64,000 nt of DNA from Streptomyces toyocaensis (GTDB lineage Bacteria; Actinomycetota; Actinomycetes; Streptomycetales; Streptomycetaceae), in the NCBI RefSeq assembly GCF_000725125.1, contig NZ_JFCB01000015.1, forward strand, positions 1-64,000, in the 5' to 3' direction. Below the pieces are notes generated by a model. The model ran no database searches. It was given only the letters and a program-made list of their open reading frames with translations, and was not told the DNA's origin. Shown in pieces: positions 11,275-20,494 of this stretch. Made by a program: the position numbers and the translations under genes. The stretch's first letter is position 1; every line of letters begins with the position of its first letter.

Positions 11275-11625
11275 TCACGCAGCGTCAGGCTGGTCGGCGC
11301 GGGCGGCGAAACGGGCCTTGGCTTCGTCCACCTTCCGCCCGAAGTGCACCGATGCCCACCACAGCAGCGCGAAGACCACGCCCAGGAAGAACATCATCGG
11401 AACGAAGACACCGGAGGCGACGAGGGCGATCTGCAGCGCCCAGCCGAGAGCCACCCCGCCCGGCCGCGTGATCACCCCGCACAGGGCCACGGACAGGAAC
11501 ATCGCGATGCCGCAGACCGTCCACACCGTGCCGGTGGACAGGTCCGGGTCCTTCATCGCGACCAGCCCGGCGAAACCGATGACGAAGAACTCGCCGATCA
11601 GGGTCGAAGCACAGAGCGTACGCAC
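11275..11625 (-). CDS. DUF4233 small membrane protein
   Basis: A 116-residue protein with four hydrophobic segments (GEFFVIGFAGLVAM, VWTVCGIAMFLSVALCGV, GWALQIALVASGVFVP, MMFFLGVVFALLWWASVHFG) and a short basic/acidic tail. It matches the DUF4233 family that accompanies folC in actinobacteria; its function is unknown. The GTG start lies 6 nt after the folC stop and its GGGGAGG site is within the folC 3' end, so the two are co-translated. It sits between folC and ndk. Confidence 0.85.
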   Translation of the reverse strand: MRTLCASTLIGEFFVIGFAGLVAMKDPDLSTGTVWTVCGIAMFLSVALCGVITRPGGVALGWALQIALVASGVFVPMMFFLGVVFALLWWASVHFGRKVDEAKARFAARADQPDAA

Positions 11626-11631
11626 GGGATC

Positions 11632-13152
11632 TCAGCCCCTCCCCAGGAGCAGTCGGGCCTCGCCGACAGTGATGACGGAACCGGTGACGAGCACACCGCC
11701 GCCCGCGAACTCGCCCTCCTCCTCGGCCAGCGTGATCGCGGCCTCGAGCGCGTCCGGCAGCCGCGGTTCGACCTGGACGCGGTCCTCGCCGAACACCTCG
11801 ACGGCGATCGCGGCCAGTTCGTCGGCGTCCATCGCGCGATGGCTGGAGTTCTGGGTGACGACGACCTCGGCGAAGACCGGCTCGAACGCCTCCAGCAGCC
11901 CGCGCACGTTCTTGTCGCCGCTCGCGCCGACCACGCCGATGAGCCGGCTGAACTGGAACGCCTCCCCGATCGCCTCGGCCGCCGCCCGTGCGCCCGCCGG
12001 GTTGTGCGCGGCGTCCAGGACGACGGTCGGAGACCGCCGCACGACCTCCAGCCGGCCCGGCGAGGCGACGGCGGCGAACGCCTTGCGCACGGTGTCGATG
12101 TCGAGCCGCCCCTCACGCTGGGCGCCCACGCCGAAGAACGCCTCCACCGCGGCGAGGGCCACCGCCGCGTTGTGCGCCTGGTGCGCGCCGTGCAGCGGGA
12201 GGTACACCTCGGGGTACTCGCCGCCCAGCCCGCGCAGGGTCACCTGCTGGCCGCCGACGGCGACCTGCCGGGCGACGACCCCGAACTCCAGGCCCTCACG
12301 GGCCACCGTGGCGTTCACCTCGACGGACTTCTTCAACAGCACCTGAGCGGCGTCCACCGGCTGCTGCGCCATGATCACGGTCGCGTCCCGCTTGACGATG
12401 CCGGCCTTCTCCGTGGCGATCTCCGCGGGCGTGGTGCCGAGGCGGTCGGTGTGGTCCAGGTCGATCGGCGTCACCACGGCGACACCGGCGTCGATCACGT
12501 TCGTCGCGTCCCAGCTGCCGCCCATGCCGACCTCGACGACCGCCACGTCCACGGGCGCGTCGGCGAAGGCGGCGTACGCCATGCCGGTGAGGACCTCGAA
12601 GAAGGACAGCCGGTACTCCTGCGACGCGTCGACCATCTCGACGTACGGCTTGACGTCCCGGTACGTCTCGATGAAGCGCTCGGCGGAGATCGGGGAGCCG
12701 TCCAGGCTGATCCGCTCGGTGATCGACTGCACGTGCGGGGAGGTGTAGCGGCCGGTGCGCAGCTCGAAGGCGCCGAGCAGGGCCTCGATCATGCGGGCCG
12801 TGGAGGTCTTGCCGTTGGTGCCCGTGATGTGGATCGACGGGTACGACCGCTGCGGCTCCCCGAGGACGTCCATCAGCGCGGAGATGCGGGCGACCGAGGG
12901 CTCCAGCTTGGTCTCGCCCCAGCGGGTGGCGAGCTCCGCCTCGACCTCGCGCAGGGCGTTGTCGACCTCCGGGTCCTCGGGGCGCGCGGGCACGTCCGCC
13001 TGCGGCGGGCCCCCCTGGGTGCGCAGGGTGCGGCTGCCGGCCTCGATCACCGCGAGGTCGGGGTCGCGGCGGGTCTCCTCCTCGACGAGCTCGGCGAACT
13101 CGTCGAAGGTGTCGTCCGGGTCGGGACCTGCTGATTCTGGGCGCTCGCTCAC
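11632..13152 (-). CDS. folC: Folylpolyglutamate / dihydrofolate synthase
   Basis: A 506-residue Mur-ligase-fold enzyme that adds glutamate to (dihydro)folates. It has the P-loop (IHITGTNGKTSTARM, about 105-120), the TSPHVQSITERI loop, VAVVEVGMGGSWDATN, and the second-domain HNPAGARA motif of the family. Compared with the usual ~430 residues it carries an N-terminal acidic extension of about 70 residues (…DDTFDEFAELVEEETRRDPDLAV), common in streptomycetes. The start is GTG. It follows the acyltransferase by 55 nt and precedes the DUF4233 gene by 6 nt. Confidence 0.94.
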   Translation of the reverse strand: MSERPESAGPDPDDTFDEFAELVEEETRRDPDLAVIEAGSRTLRTQGGPPQADVPARPEDPEVDNALREVEAELATRWGETKLEPSVARISALMDVLGEPQRSYPSIHITGTNGKTSTARMIEALLGAFELRTGRYTSPHVQSITERISLDGSPISAERFIETYRDVKPYVEMVDASQEYRLSFFEVLTGMAYAAFADAPVDVAVVEVGMGGSWDATNVIDAGVAVVTPIDLDHTDRLGTTPAEIATEKAGIVKRDATVIMAQQPVDAAQVLLKKSVEVNATVAREGLEFGVVARQVAVGGQQVTLRGLGGEYPEVYLPLHGAHQAHNAAVALAAVEAFFGVGAQREGRLDIDTVRKAFAAVASPGRLEVVRRSPTVVLDAAHNPAGARAAAEAIGEAFQFSRLIGVVGASGDKNVRGLLEAFEPVFAEVVVTQNSSHRAMDADELAAIAVEVFGEDRVQVEPRLPDALEAAITLAEEEGEFAGGGVLVTGSVITVGEARLLLGRG

Positions 13153-13207
13153 GGTCCCCAGTCTACGGAGCGGCCGGGACGCCGCCCGGCAGCCCCCGTC
13201 TCCCGCG

Positions 13208-14257
13208 TCAGCCGAGCCATCTGCGCATCCCCAGACGGCCCCACAGCACGCTCGCGGCGAAGGACAGGGCGGCGGCGGCCACCGCCGTCACGGCGAGCGC
13301 CACGGGTGCCGGGAACCCGTGCGGGAGCCCCTCGGCGACGGGTCCGACCAGCAGCAGCACGAACAGCAGGTGCACCAGGTACGTTCCGAACGACGCGTCC
13401 GACAGCCGCTCCAGCACCGCCCGCGCCCTGTCCGGCACCCGCACCCCGCCCACCGCGCCGAGCACGGCGAAGGTCAGCGCGGCCACCGCCGGGCTCCCGT
13501 AGGCGGCGGGCTGCCGCACGGTGAGCTGGTACGCGGTCAGGGCGACGAGGGCGACCGCCGCGCCCGCGAGCCACAGCGCACGCGGACCGCGCCGCCGGGC
13601 GGCGAGCAGGGCCGCGCCCGCCACCGCGTAGCCCAGGGTGGACAGCGACACCTTCCAGTCCCAGGCGGGCAGCGGCAGCCCGGTGAGGGCCCGCCCGTCC
13701 CCGGCGAGCACCGGGGCGACGGCGAACGCGACGAGCAGCAGCAGCGACCGGCGGGGTGCGGCACGCCGGTGGAGGACGAGCACCACGACGCCGAGCAGCA
13801 GCAGGAGCGGCACGTAGGTGTAGAGGTACCAGAGGTGGAAGGCGGCCTCCACGGACCCGAAGAGGGCCCGCAGCGCCTCCTCGGCACCGCCGTCGAGGGG
13901 CGGCCCGTACAGCTGCTGCCAGAGCAGGTACACCGCCGTCCACACCGCCATCGGACGCAGGATCCGCCCGAGCCGGGTGAGGAGCTGGGCCTCGCCGCGC
14001 ACCGGCGAGCCCACGAGGGCGGCCCAGCCGGCCATCGCGAAGAACGCGGGCACGGCGAACCGGCCGGCCGAGTCGCCGACCACACCGGTCGCGCGGTGGC
14101 CCGCGTCCAGGAACTCGGCGGAGGCGTGGACCAGTACCACGGCGGCCGTGCACAGGACGCGCAGCAGGTCGATGTCGTACCGCCGCTCCCGGCCGGTTCC
14201 GCCCCGCGCGGTCGGTCCGGCGGGCGGCACGGCGGTGGGAGGCGCGGTGCGGGGCAT
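13208..14257 (-). CDS. Acyltransferase-3 family membrane protein
   Basis: A 349-residue integral membrane protein with about ten helices and the acyltransferase-3 pattern: RRYDIDLLRVLCTAAVVLVHASAEF near the N-terminus with the conserved His, AVPAFFAMAGWAALVG, then HLWYLYTYVPLLLLLG. Such proteins O-acetylate or acylate sugars, wall polymers or antibiotics; the substrate is unknown. The first ~25 residues are proline/alanine-rich and disordered. CAGGAG lies about 11 nt before the ATG. It sits between valS and folC; this is not the usual content of that operon and may be a lineage-specific insertion. Confidence 0.85.
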   Translation of the reverse strand: MPRTAPPTAVPPAGPTARGGTGRERRYDIDLLRVLCTAAVVLVHASAEFLDAGHRATGVVGDSAGRFAVPAFFAMAGWAALVGSPVRGEAQLLTRLGRILRPMAVWTAVYLLWQQLYGPPLDGGAEEALRALFGSVEAAFHLWYLYTYVPLLLLLGVVVLVLHRRAAPRRSLLLLVAFAVAPVLAGDGRALTGLPLPAWDWKVSLSTLGYAVAGAALLAARRRGPRALWLAGAAVALVALTAYQLTVRQPAAYGSPAVAALTFAVLGAVGGVRVPDRARAVLERLSDASFGTYLVHLLFVLLLVGPVAEGLPHGFPAPVALAVTAVAAAALSFAASVLWGRLGMRRWLG

Positions 14258-14357
14258 CGTGGGGGTGCTCCTGACGGCGTCGGCCCGGTCGGCCGGGCGG
14301 TGGGCGAAGCCGCAGGTTCTCCCCGGCGGGTTACGCCGTCCTCACCGCGACGTGAAC

Positions 14358-14390
14358 GGCCCCCGGCCGGGAGGTCACCGGTCGGGGGCC
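14358..14390 (-). terminator. Hairpin after valS
   Basis: GGCCCCCGGCCGG (14358-14370) pairs with CCGGTCGGGGGCC (14378-14390) with a single G-T wobble and a 7-nt loop. It lies 22 nt past the valS stop, ahead of the acyltransferase gene. There is no T-run. Confidence 0.55.
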
Positions 14391-14411
14391 GCGGGCGGTC
14401 CGGGTGGGCCG

Positions 14412-17036
14412 TCAGGCCTGGGGCAGGCGGTCGAGCTGGGACTGGATGCGGAGGATGTCCTCCTCCGCCTTCGCCAGCCGCGTGCGGATCTTGCCGACCA
14501 CGTGGTCCGGGGCCTTCGCCAGGAACGCCTCGTTGCCGAGCTTGGCCGTCGCCTGGGCCTTCTCCTTCTCGGCGGCGGCGAGGTCCTTGGCGAGCCGCTT
14601 GCGCTCGGCGGCGACGTCGATCACGCCGGACAGGTCCAGCGCGACCTCGACACCCGCGACGGGCAGGGTGGCCGTCGCCGTGAACGCCTCGCCCTCCGGC
14701 TGGAGGCGCAGCAGCTGCCGGATGGCCGGCTCGTGCGCGGCGAGCGCCGTGCCGTCGAGGCTCAGCCGGGCCGGGACCCGCTGCCCGGGCTGCAGTCCCT
14801 GGTCGGCCCGGAAGCGGCGGACCTCGGTGATCACCGACTGGAGCGTCCCGATCTCCCGCTCGGCGTCCGCGTCCCGGAAACCGCTGTCGGACGGCCAGTC
14901 GGCGATGACGACCGACTCGCCCCCCGTCAGCGTCGTCCACAGCGTCTCGGTGACGAACGGGACGACCGGGTGGAGGAGCCTGAGCGTGACGTCGAGGACC
15001 TCACCGAGGACGCGCTTGCTGACCTCGGCCGGCTCCCCGCCCGCCTGGAAGGTGGTCTTGGACAGCTCGACGTACCAGTCGAAGACCTCGTCCCACGCGA
15101 AGTGGAACAGCGCGTCCGACAGCTTGGCGAACTGGAAGTCGTCGTAGTACGCGTCGACTTCGGCGACCACCGAGTTCAGCCGGGACAGGATCCAGCGGTC
15201 GGTCGGCGACATCGCCGACGCGTCCGGCAGCGGGCCCTCGACCGTCGCGCCGTTCATCAGCGCGAAGCGGGTCGCGTTCCAGATCTTGTTGGCGAAGTTG
15301 CGTGAGCCCTGGACCCAGTCCTCGCCGATCGGCACGTCGACGCCGGGGTTGGCGCCGCGCGCGAGCGTGAAGCGCAGGGCGTCGGAGCCGTACTTGTCCA
15401 TCCAGTCCAGCGGGTTGACCGCGTTGCCGAAGGACTTCGACATCTTCTTGCCGAACTGGTCGCGGACCATGCCGTGCAGGGCGATGGTGTGGAACGGCGG
15501 GGTGCCGTCCATCGCGTACAGGCCGAACATCATCATCCGGGCGACCCAGAAGAAGAGGATGTCGTAGCCGGTGACCAGGACGGAGTTCGGGTAGAACTTC
15601 GCGAGCGACTCGGTCTGTTCGGGCCAGCCGAGGGTGGAGAACGGCCACAGGCCCGAGGAGAACCAGGTGTCGAGGACGTCGGTGTCCTGGTGCCAGCCCT
15701 CGCCGGCCGGCGGCTGCTCGTCGGGACCGACGCAGACGACCTCGCCGTTCGGCCCGTACCAGACCGGGATGCGGTGACCCCACCACAACTGCCGCGAGAT
15801 GCACCAGTCGTGGAGGTTGTCGACCCAGTCGAAGTACCGCTTCTCCATCTCCTGCGGGTGGATGCTGACGCGGCCGTCACGGACCGCGTCACCGGCCGCC
15901 TTCGCCAGCGGACCGACCTTGACCCACCACTGCATCGACAGCCGCGGCTCGATGGTGGTCTTGCAGCGCGAGCAGTGGCCGACGCTGTGGACGTACGGCC
16001 GCTTCTCGGCGACGATCCGGCCCTCGGCGCGCAGCGCGGCGACGATGGCGGAGCGGGCCTCGAGCCGGTCCAGGCCCTGGAAGGGGCCGTGGGCGGTGAT
16101 GACGGCGTGCTCGTCCATGACCGCGATGGCGGGCAGGTCGTGGCGCCGGCCGATCTCGAAGTCGTTCGGGTCGTGGGCCGGGGTGACCTTGACCGCGCCC
16201 GTGCCGAACGCGGGGTCGACGTGCTCGTCCGCGACGACCGGGATGGAACGGTCGGTCAGCGGCAGCTTGACGAGCTTGCCGACCAGGTGCTTGTAGCGCT
16301 CGTCCTCGGGATGGACGGCGACGGCCGTGTCACCGAGCATCGTCTCGGCGCGGGTCGTGGCGACGACGATGGTGTCGTCCCCGTCGCCGTACTTCATGGA
16401 GACGAGCTCGCCGTCGTCCTCCTGGTAGTCGACCTCGATGTCGGAGATCGCGGTCAGGCAGCGCGGGCACCAGTTGATGATGCGCTCGGCGCGGTAGATC
16501 AGCTCGTCGTCGTAGAGCCGCTTGAAGATGGTCTGGACGGCCGTCGACAGGCCCTCGTCCATGGTGAAGCGCTCGCGCGACCAGGCGACACCGTCGCCGA
16601 GGCGGCGCATCTGGCCGCTGATCTGGCCACCGGACTCGCCCTTCCACTGCCAGACCCGCTCGACGAACGCCTCGCGGCCGAGGTCGTGGCGGGACTTGCC
16701 CTCCTTGGCGAGTTCCCGCTCGACGACGTTCTGCGTGGCGATGCCCGCGTGGTCCATGCCCGGCTGCCACAGGGTCTCGAAGCCCTGCATGCGCTTGCGG
16801 CGCGTGAGGGCGTCGATGAGCGTGTGCTCGAAGGCGTGCCCGAGGTGCAGGCTGCCGGTGACGTTCGGCGGCGGGATGACGACGGTGTACGGCGGCTTGT
16901 CGCTCTTGGCGTCCGCCTCGAAGTAACCGCGCTCCACCCAGCGCTCGTACAGCGGCCCCTCTACGTCGGCCGGCGCGTACTGGGTCGGCAGTTCGGTGGT
17001 GGGCGCTGGTGGCTGCTGCTGAGCGTTCTCGGTCAC
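14412..17036 (-). CDS. valS: Valyl-tRNA synthetase
   Basis: An 874-residue class I aminoacyl-tRNA synthetase charging tRNA-Val. It shows the HIGH variant HLGH (NVTGSLHLGHAFEHT), the editing domain (TTRAETMLGDTAVAVHP), KMSKS (GKKMSKSFGN), an anticodon-binding domain, and the C-terminal coiled-coil arm of ValS (VAAERKRLAKDLAAAEKEKAQ). Length and order of domains are normal. GTG at 17036 (TENAQQQPPAP) fits the family start; no strong ribosome binding site is visible. No T-box leader was seen upstream. It opens a minus-strand unit with the acyltransferase and folC. Confidence 0.96.
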   Translation of the reverse strand: MTENAQQQPPAPTTELPTQYAPADVEGPLYERWVERGYFEADAKSDKPPYTVVIPPPNVTGSLHLGHAFEHTLIDALTRRKRMQGFETLWQPGMDHAGIATQNVVERELAKEGKSRHDLGREAFVERVWQWKGESGGQISGQMRRLGDGVAWSRERFTMDEGLSTAVQTIFKRLYDDELIYRAERIINWCPRCLTAISDIEVDYQEDDGELVSMKYGDGDDTIVVATTRAETMLGDTAVAVHPEDERYKHLVGKLVKLPLTDRSIPVVADEHVDPAFGTGAVKVTPAHDPNDFEIGRRHDLPAIAVMDEHAVITAHGPFQGLDRLEARSAIVAALRAEGRIVAEKRPYVHSVGHCSRCKTTIEPRLSMQWWVKVGPLAKAAGDAVRDGRVSIHPQEMEKRYFDWVDNLHDWCISRQLWWGHRIPVWYGPNGEVVCVGPDEQPPAGEGWHQDTDVLDTWFSSGLWPFSTLGWPEQTESLAKFYPNSVLVTGYDILFFWVARMMMFGLYAMDGTPPFHTIALHGMVRDQFGKKMSKSFGNAVNPLDWMDKYGSDALRFTLARGANPGVDVPIGEDWVQGSRNFANKIWNATRFALMNGATVEGPLPDASAMSPTDRWILSRLNSVVAEVDAYYDDFQFAKLSDALFHFAWDEVFDWYVELSKTTFQAGGEPAEVSKRVLGEVLDVTLRLLHPVVPFVTETLWTTLTGGESVVIADWPSDSGFRDADAEREIGTLQSVITEVRRFRADQGLQPGQRVPARLSLDGTALAAHEPAIRQLLRLQPEGEAFTATATLPVAGVEVALDLSGVIDVAAERKRLAKDLAAAEKEKAQATAKLGNEAFLAKAPDHVVGKIRTRLAKAEEDILRIQSQLDRLPQA

Positions 17037-17157
17037 GGGGCTCAGTTTAGAGGCGTCACGGGCCTGTCCCGAAACGCGTTTCCTTTGTAACGGTGCGACC
17101 CCCACTGACCTGAACGTGTCGCTCCTGAGTCAGGATGTCGGCAACGCATGAGCATCC

Positions 17158-17239
17158 GGAGGGGAACCCAGTAATGAGCTACAACCAGCCGGGCCCGTAC
17201 GGCGGGCAGCCCCAGCAGCCCGGGCCGTACGGCCAGCAG
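17158..17239 (+). repeat. Direct repeat, copy 1 (tandem gene pair)
   Basis: The ribosome binding site plus first codons of the gene at 17174 are nearly identical to the same stretch 1,005 bp downstream (18163-18244). About 59 consecutive bases from the ATG are identical in the two copies. This shows a tandem duplication and is a potential site of homologous deletion. Confidence 0.85.
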
Positions 17240-18142
17240 GGTCCTTACGGCCAGCCGCCGCAGGCTCCGCAGCCCGGCTACGGCTACCCCCAGCAGGCGC
17301 CCCCGCCCGGCCAGCCCGGGTACGGCTACCCGCCCCAGCCCGGCCAGCCCGGCGTCCCGCCGCAGCAGCCGTACGGCCAGCAGCCGCCCTACGGCCAGGC
17401 CCCGTACGGCATGCCGCCCCAGCCCCCGGCGCCGGGCGGCGGCGGCAAGAAGGCGGCGATCATCGTCGGCGCGGTCGCGGTCGTCGCGGCGATCGGCGTG
17501 GGCGCGTACTTCGTCATCGGCGGGGGCGGCGGCGCGGGCGGTCTGGAGGACGACGGCCCGCACAAGCTGTCCACCCCGGCGACGGTCCTCGACGAGTACA
17601 AGCGGGTCGGCGACGGAAACCAGTCGAGCGATGCCGACGTCACGAAGGACATGGCGAAGAGCGGCGTCAAGAACGGTACGGCCGTCGTCGGCCAGTGGTC
17701 GACCGCCGACTTCAGCGACTACGACCCGCAGGACCCCACCACGCTTCCCGACCAGTCCGAGCTGCTGACCGCCAAGGGAATGACGATGGTCGGAGGGTAC
17801 GGCGAGATCGCCGACCCCCAGGCCGTCCTGGACAAGTTCTTCGCCAACATCCAGAAGGAGGTCAAGGAGAGCTCGACCAGCGACACCGGGGGCATGCAGA
17901 ACGCCGAGCTGGTCGGTGACCCCGAGGAGGTCGAGATCGACGGCGCCGTCGCCAAGTGCCAGGCCACGAAGGCCACCAACGCGCTGACCAAGAAGGAGTC
18001 GACCGACTGGTTCTGCGCCTGGGCGGACCACAGCACGGTCGCCATGGTCTCCCCCGGTGACAACGGCAGCACCGGCGTCGGCAAGGACACGGCGGTCGAC
18101 CTGACCACCAAGCTCCGCGAGCAGGTCCGCGTCAAGGCCTGA
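17174..18142 (+). CDS. Pro/Gly/Tyr-rich single-pass membrane protein, paralogue 1
   Basis: A 322-residue protein. Residues 1-95 are low complexity made of GPYGQ/QPGYGYP units. One membrane helix follows (AAIIVGAVAVVAAIGVGAYFVIGGGGG, about 96-122), then a ~200-residue extracytoplasmic domain with two late cysteines (KCQATK, WFCAWADHST). The layout (disordered cytoplasmic tail, helix, outside domain) resembles many actinobacterial envelope proteins of unknown role. GGAGGGGA precedes the ATG at 17174. A second copy of the same architecture follows 36 nt downstream, and the pair probably forms an operon. No family name was recognised. Confidence 0.8.
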   Translation: MSYNQPGPYGGQPQQPGPYGQQGPYGQPPQAPQPGYGYPQQAPPPGQPGYGYPPQPGQPGVPPQQPYGQQPPYGQAPYGMPPQPPAPGGGGKKAAIIVGAVAVVAAIGVGAYFVIGGGGGAGGLEDDGPHKLSTPATVLDEYKRVGDGNQSSDADVTKDMAKSGVKNGTAVVGQWSTADFSDYDPQDPTTLPDQSELLTAKGMTMVGGYGEIADPQAVLDKFFANIQKEVKESSTSDTGGMQNAELVGDPEEVEIDGAVAKCQATKATNALTKKESTDWFCAWADHSTVAMVSPGDNGSTGVGKDTAVDLTTKLREQVRVKA

Positions 18143-18162
18143 CCGGCGGCGCACGAGCGACT

Positions 18163-18244
18163 GGAGGGGAACCCCGTAATGAGCTACAACCAGCCGGGCC
18201 CGTACGGCGGGCAGCCCCAGCAGCCCGGGCCGTACGGTCAGCAG
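18163..18244 (+). repeat. Direct repeat, copy 2 (tandem gene pair)
   Basis: Second copy of the repeat described at 17158-17239, covering the ribosome binding site and first codons of the gene at 18179. Confidence 0.85.
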
Positions 18245-19039
18245 GCTCCGCAGCCCGGCTACGGCCACCCGCCCCAGCCCGGCCCGCCCGGCGTTCCGCC
18301 GCAGCAGCCGCCCTACGGCCAGGCCCCGTACGGCGCGCCGCCCCAGCCCCCCGCGCCCGGCGGCGGAGGCAGGCGGACCGGTCTGATCGTCGGCGCGGTC
18401 GCGGTCGTGGCGGCGCTCGGTGTGGGTGCGTACTTCGTCCTCGGCGGGGGCGGCGGGGCGGACATCGCGGACGACGGGCCGCACAAGCTGGTCCCGCCGG
18501 CCTCGGTCGGCGAGTACAAGAAGGGCGGGTCCGGTTCGAGTGACGGCGGCCCGACGGGGACCGACTCCGCCGCCGACCTGGAGAAGATCGGCATCAAGAG
18601 CGGCACGGTGGTGAAGGCCTCGTACGCCAGCGGCTCCTCCGCGAAGCTCGGCAAGGCCATGGCGTTCAACGGCGCCTACGGGAAGATCGGCGACCCCGGG
18701 GGCACCGTCGACAAGGGTTTCGCCATCGCCCACGCCACATCCGGTGACACCGGCGACAACACCGGTGCGAAGGAGACCGTCACCTGGAAGGGCAGCCCGG
18801 AGACGGTCGAACCGGACGGGCTGGACGGTGCCGTGATGAAGTGCCAGACGGCGTCGATCACCGAGGGCACGACCGAGCTGGAGATGCCGGTGTGCGTATG
18901 GGCCGACCACAGCACCTACGGCGTGGTCAACGGCCTGGACCTGGCCGCCGCGCAGAAGGGCGGCAGCGGCGGCCTCGCCACGGACGACGTCGCCTCGTTC
19001 GCCGCCGAACTGCGCTCCGCGGCGCGGGTCGAGGCCTGA
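18179..19039 (+). CDS. Pro/Gly/Tyr-rich single-pass membrane protein, paralogue 2
   Basis: A 286-residue paralogue of the preceding gene. It has the same N-terminus, a shorter PYG/QPG low-complexity stretch (about 1-60), one helix (TGLIVGAVAVVAALGVGAYFVLGGGGG) and an outside domain. The shared features DDGPHKL after the helix and C-x-WADHST near the C-terminus, with a paired upstream Cys (MKCQTAS), suggest a conserved disulfide. The outer domains are otherwise well diverged, so the two copies have probably specialised. The gene ends just before a 15-bp hairpin that terminates the pair. Confidence 0.8.
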   Translation: MSYNQPGPYGGQPQQPGPYGQQAPQPGYGHPPQPGPPGVPPQQPPYGQAPYGAPPQPPAPGGGGRRTGLIVGAVAVVAALGVGAYFVLGGGGGADIADDGPHKLVPPASVGEYKKGGSGSSDGGPTGTDSAADLEKIGIKSGTVVKASYASGSSAKLGKAMAFNGAYGKIGDPGGTVDKGFAIAHATSGDTGDNTGAKETVTWKGSPETVEPDGLDGAVMKCQTASITEGTTELEMPVCVWADHSTYGVVNGLDLAAAQKGGSGGLATDDVASFAAELRSAARVEA

Positions 19040-19051
19040 ACGCAGGAACAC

Positions 19052-19085
19052 CGAAGGGGCCCCGGGTCGACCCGGGGCCCCTTCG
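19052..19085. terminator. Strong bidirectional terminator hairpin
   Basis: A perfect 15-bp stem (19052-19066 with 19071-19085) around a TCGA loop lies between the convergent paralogue-2 gene (+) and clpX (-). On the plus strand it is followed by CGTTGCCG rather than a T-run. Confidence 0.75.
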
Positions 19086-19102
19086 CGTTGCCGTGGCGGC
19101 GG

Positions 19103-20389
19103 TCAGGCCGTCTTCTGCTCGCCCGAGCCCCGGCCGCGGGCGTCGCGGGGGATCAGGGTCGGGTTGACGTTGGAGAGGACCACGTCCGCGGTGATCACGA
19201 CGCGGGCGACGTCCTTGCGGGACGGGACCTCGTACATCACGCCCTGGAGGACTTCCTCCATGATGGCGCGCAGGCCGCGCGCACCGGTCTGGCGGAGGAT
19301 GGCCTGGTCGGCGATGGCCTCCAGCGCCTCGCGCTCGAAATCCAGCTCCACGCCGTCGAGTTCGAACAGACGCTGGTACTGCTTCACCAGTGCGTTGCGC
19401 GGCTCGACGAGGATCTGGAGCAGGGCCTCCCGGTCCAGGTTGTGGACGCTCGTGATGACGGGGAGCCGGCCGATGAACTCGGGGATCATGCCGAACTTGA
19501 CCAGGTCCTCCGGCATGACCTCCTCGAACTGGTCCTTGGACTCCATCTCCCGCTTGGAGCGGATCGTCGCGCCGAAACCGATGCCCTTGGCTCCGGCCCG
19601 GCCCTCGATGATCTTCTCCAGACCGGCGAAGGCGCCGCCCACGATGAACAGCACGTTCGTCGTGTCGATCTGGATGAACTCCTGGTGCGGGTGCTTGCGT
19701 CCGCCCTGCGGCGGGACGGAGGCGGTGGTGCCCTCGAGGATCTTCAGCAGGGCCTGCTGGACGCCCTCGCCGCTGACGTCACGCGTGATCGACGGGTTTT
19801 CACTCTTGCGGGCGACCTTGTCGATCTCGTCGATGTAGATGATCCCGGTCTCGGCCTTCTTGACGTCGTAGTCCGCCGCCTGGATCAGCTTCAGCAGGAT
19901 GTTCTCGACGTCCTCGCCGACGTATCCCGCCTCCGTGAGCGCCGTGGCGTCGGCGATCGCGAAGGGGACGTTCAGCATGCGGGCCAGGGTCTGGGCCAGC
20001 AGGGTCTTGCCGGAGCCCGTGGGGCCCAGCAGGAGGATGTTGGACTTCGCCAGCTCGATGGCGTCGTCACGGCCCTGTGCGCCGCCGTTCTCGCCGGCCT
20101 GGACACGCTTGTAGTGGTTGTACACGGCGACGGAGAGGGCCTTCTTGGCCGACTCCTGCCCGACCACGTAGCCCTCGAGGAACTCGTAGATCTCGCGGGG
20201 CTTCGGGAGCTCCTCCCAGCGGACCTCGCTGGTCTCGGCGAGCTCTTCCTCGATGATCTCGTTGCAGAGATCGATGCACTCGTCGCAGATGTACACACCG
20301 GGCCCTGCGATGAGCTTCTTGACCTGCTTCTGGCTCTTGCCGCAGAACGAGCACTTGAGCAGATCGCCGCCGTCACCGATGCGTGCCAC
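19103..20389 (-). CDS. clpX: ATP-dependent Clp protease unfoldase ClpX
   Basis: A 428-residue AAA+ unfoldase that feeds substrates to ClpP. The N-terminal zinc domain has Cys13, Cys16, Cys35 and Cys38. Walker A is GPTGSGKT, Walker B is IIYIDEIDK, and the ClpX-specific pore and IGF-type loop regions are present (GYVGEDVEN; ATIRSKRE). GTG at 20389 is preceded by GAAGGGGAAG; a longer upstream frame reads through the regulatory dyad and is not real. It follows clpP2 after 184 nt that hold a notable inverted repeat, so it may have its own promoter. Confidence 0.97.
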   Translation of the reverse strand: MARIGDGGDLLKCSFCGKSQKQVKKLIAGPGVYICDECIDLCNEIIEEELAETSEVRWEELPKPREIYEFLEGYVVGQESAKKALSVAVYNHYKRVQAGENGGAQGRDDAIELAKSNILLLGPTGSGKTLLAQTLARMLNVPFAIADATALTEAGYVGEDVENILLKLIQAADYDVKKAETGIIYIDEIDKVARKSENPSITRDVSGEGVQQALLKILEGTTASVPPQGGRKHPHQEFIQIDTTNVLFIVGGAFAGLEKIIEGRAGAKGIGFGATIRSKREMESKDQFEEVMPEDLVKFGMIPEFIGRLPVITSVHNLDREALLQILVEPRNALVKQYQRLFELDGVELDFEREALEAIADQAILRQTGARGLRAIMEEVLQGVMYEVPSRKDVARVVITADVVLSNVNPTLIPRDARGRGSGEQKTA

Positions 20390-20494
20390 GGTGTGCTTCC
20401 CCTTCGCCTGGGAGACGCCCGGACGTCCGCGTCCGGTCGGCTCCTGGTGCTGCCTTATGTCCGACGGTACCTTGCCGAGCCCCCCGTTCGGGCC

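Noticed and set aside
17037..17173. T-box leader upstream of valS
   Set aside because: The upstream region is too short and lacks the conserved T-box bulge sequence.
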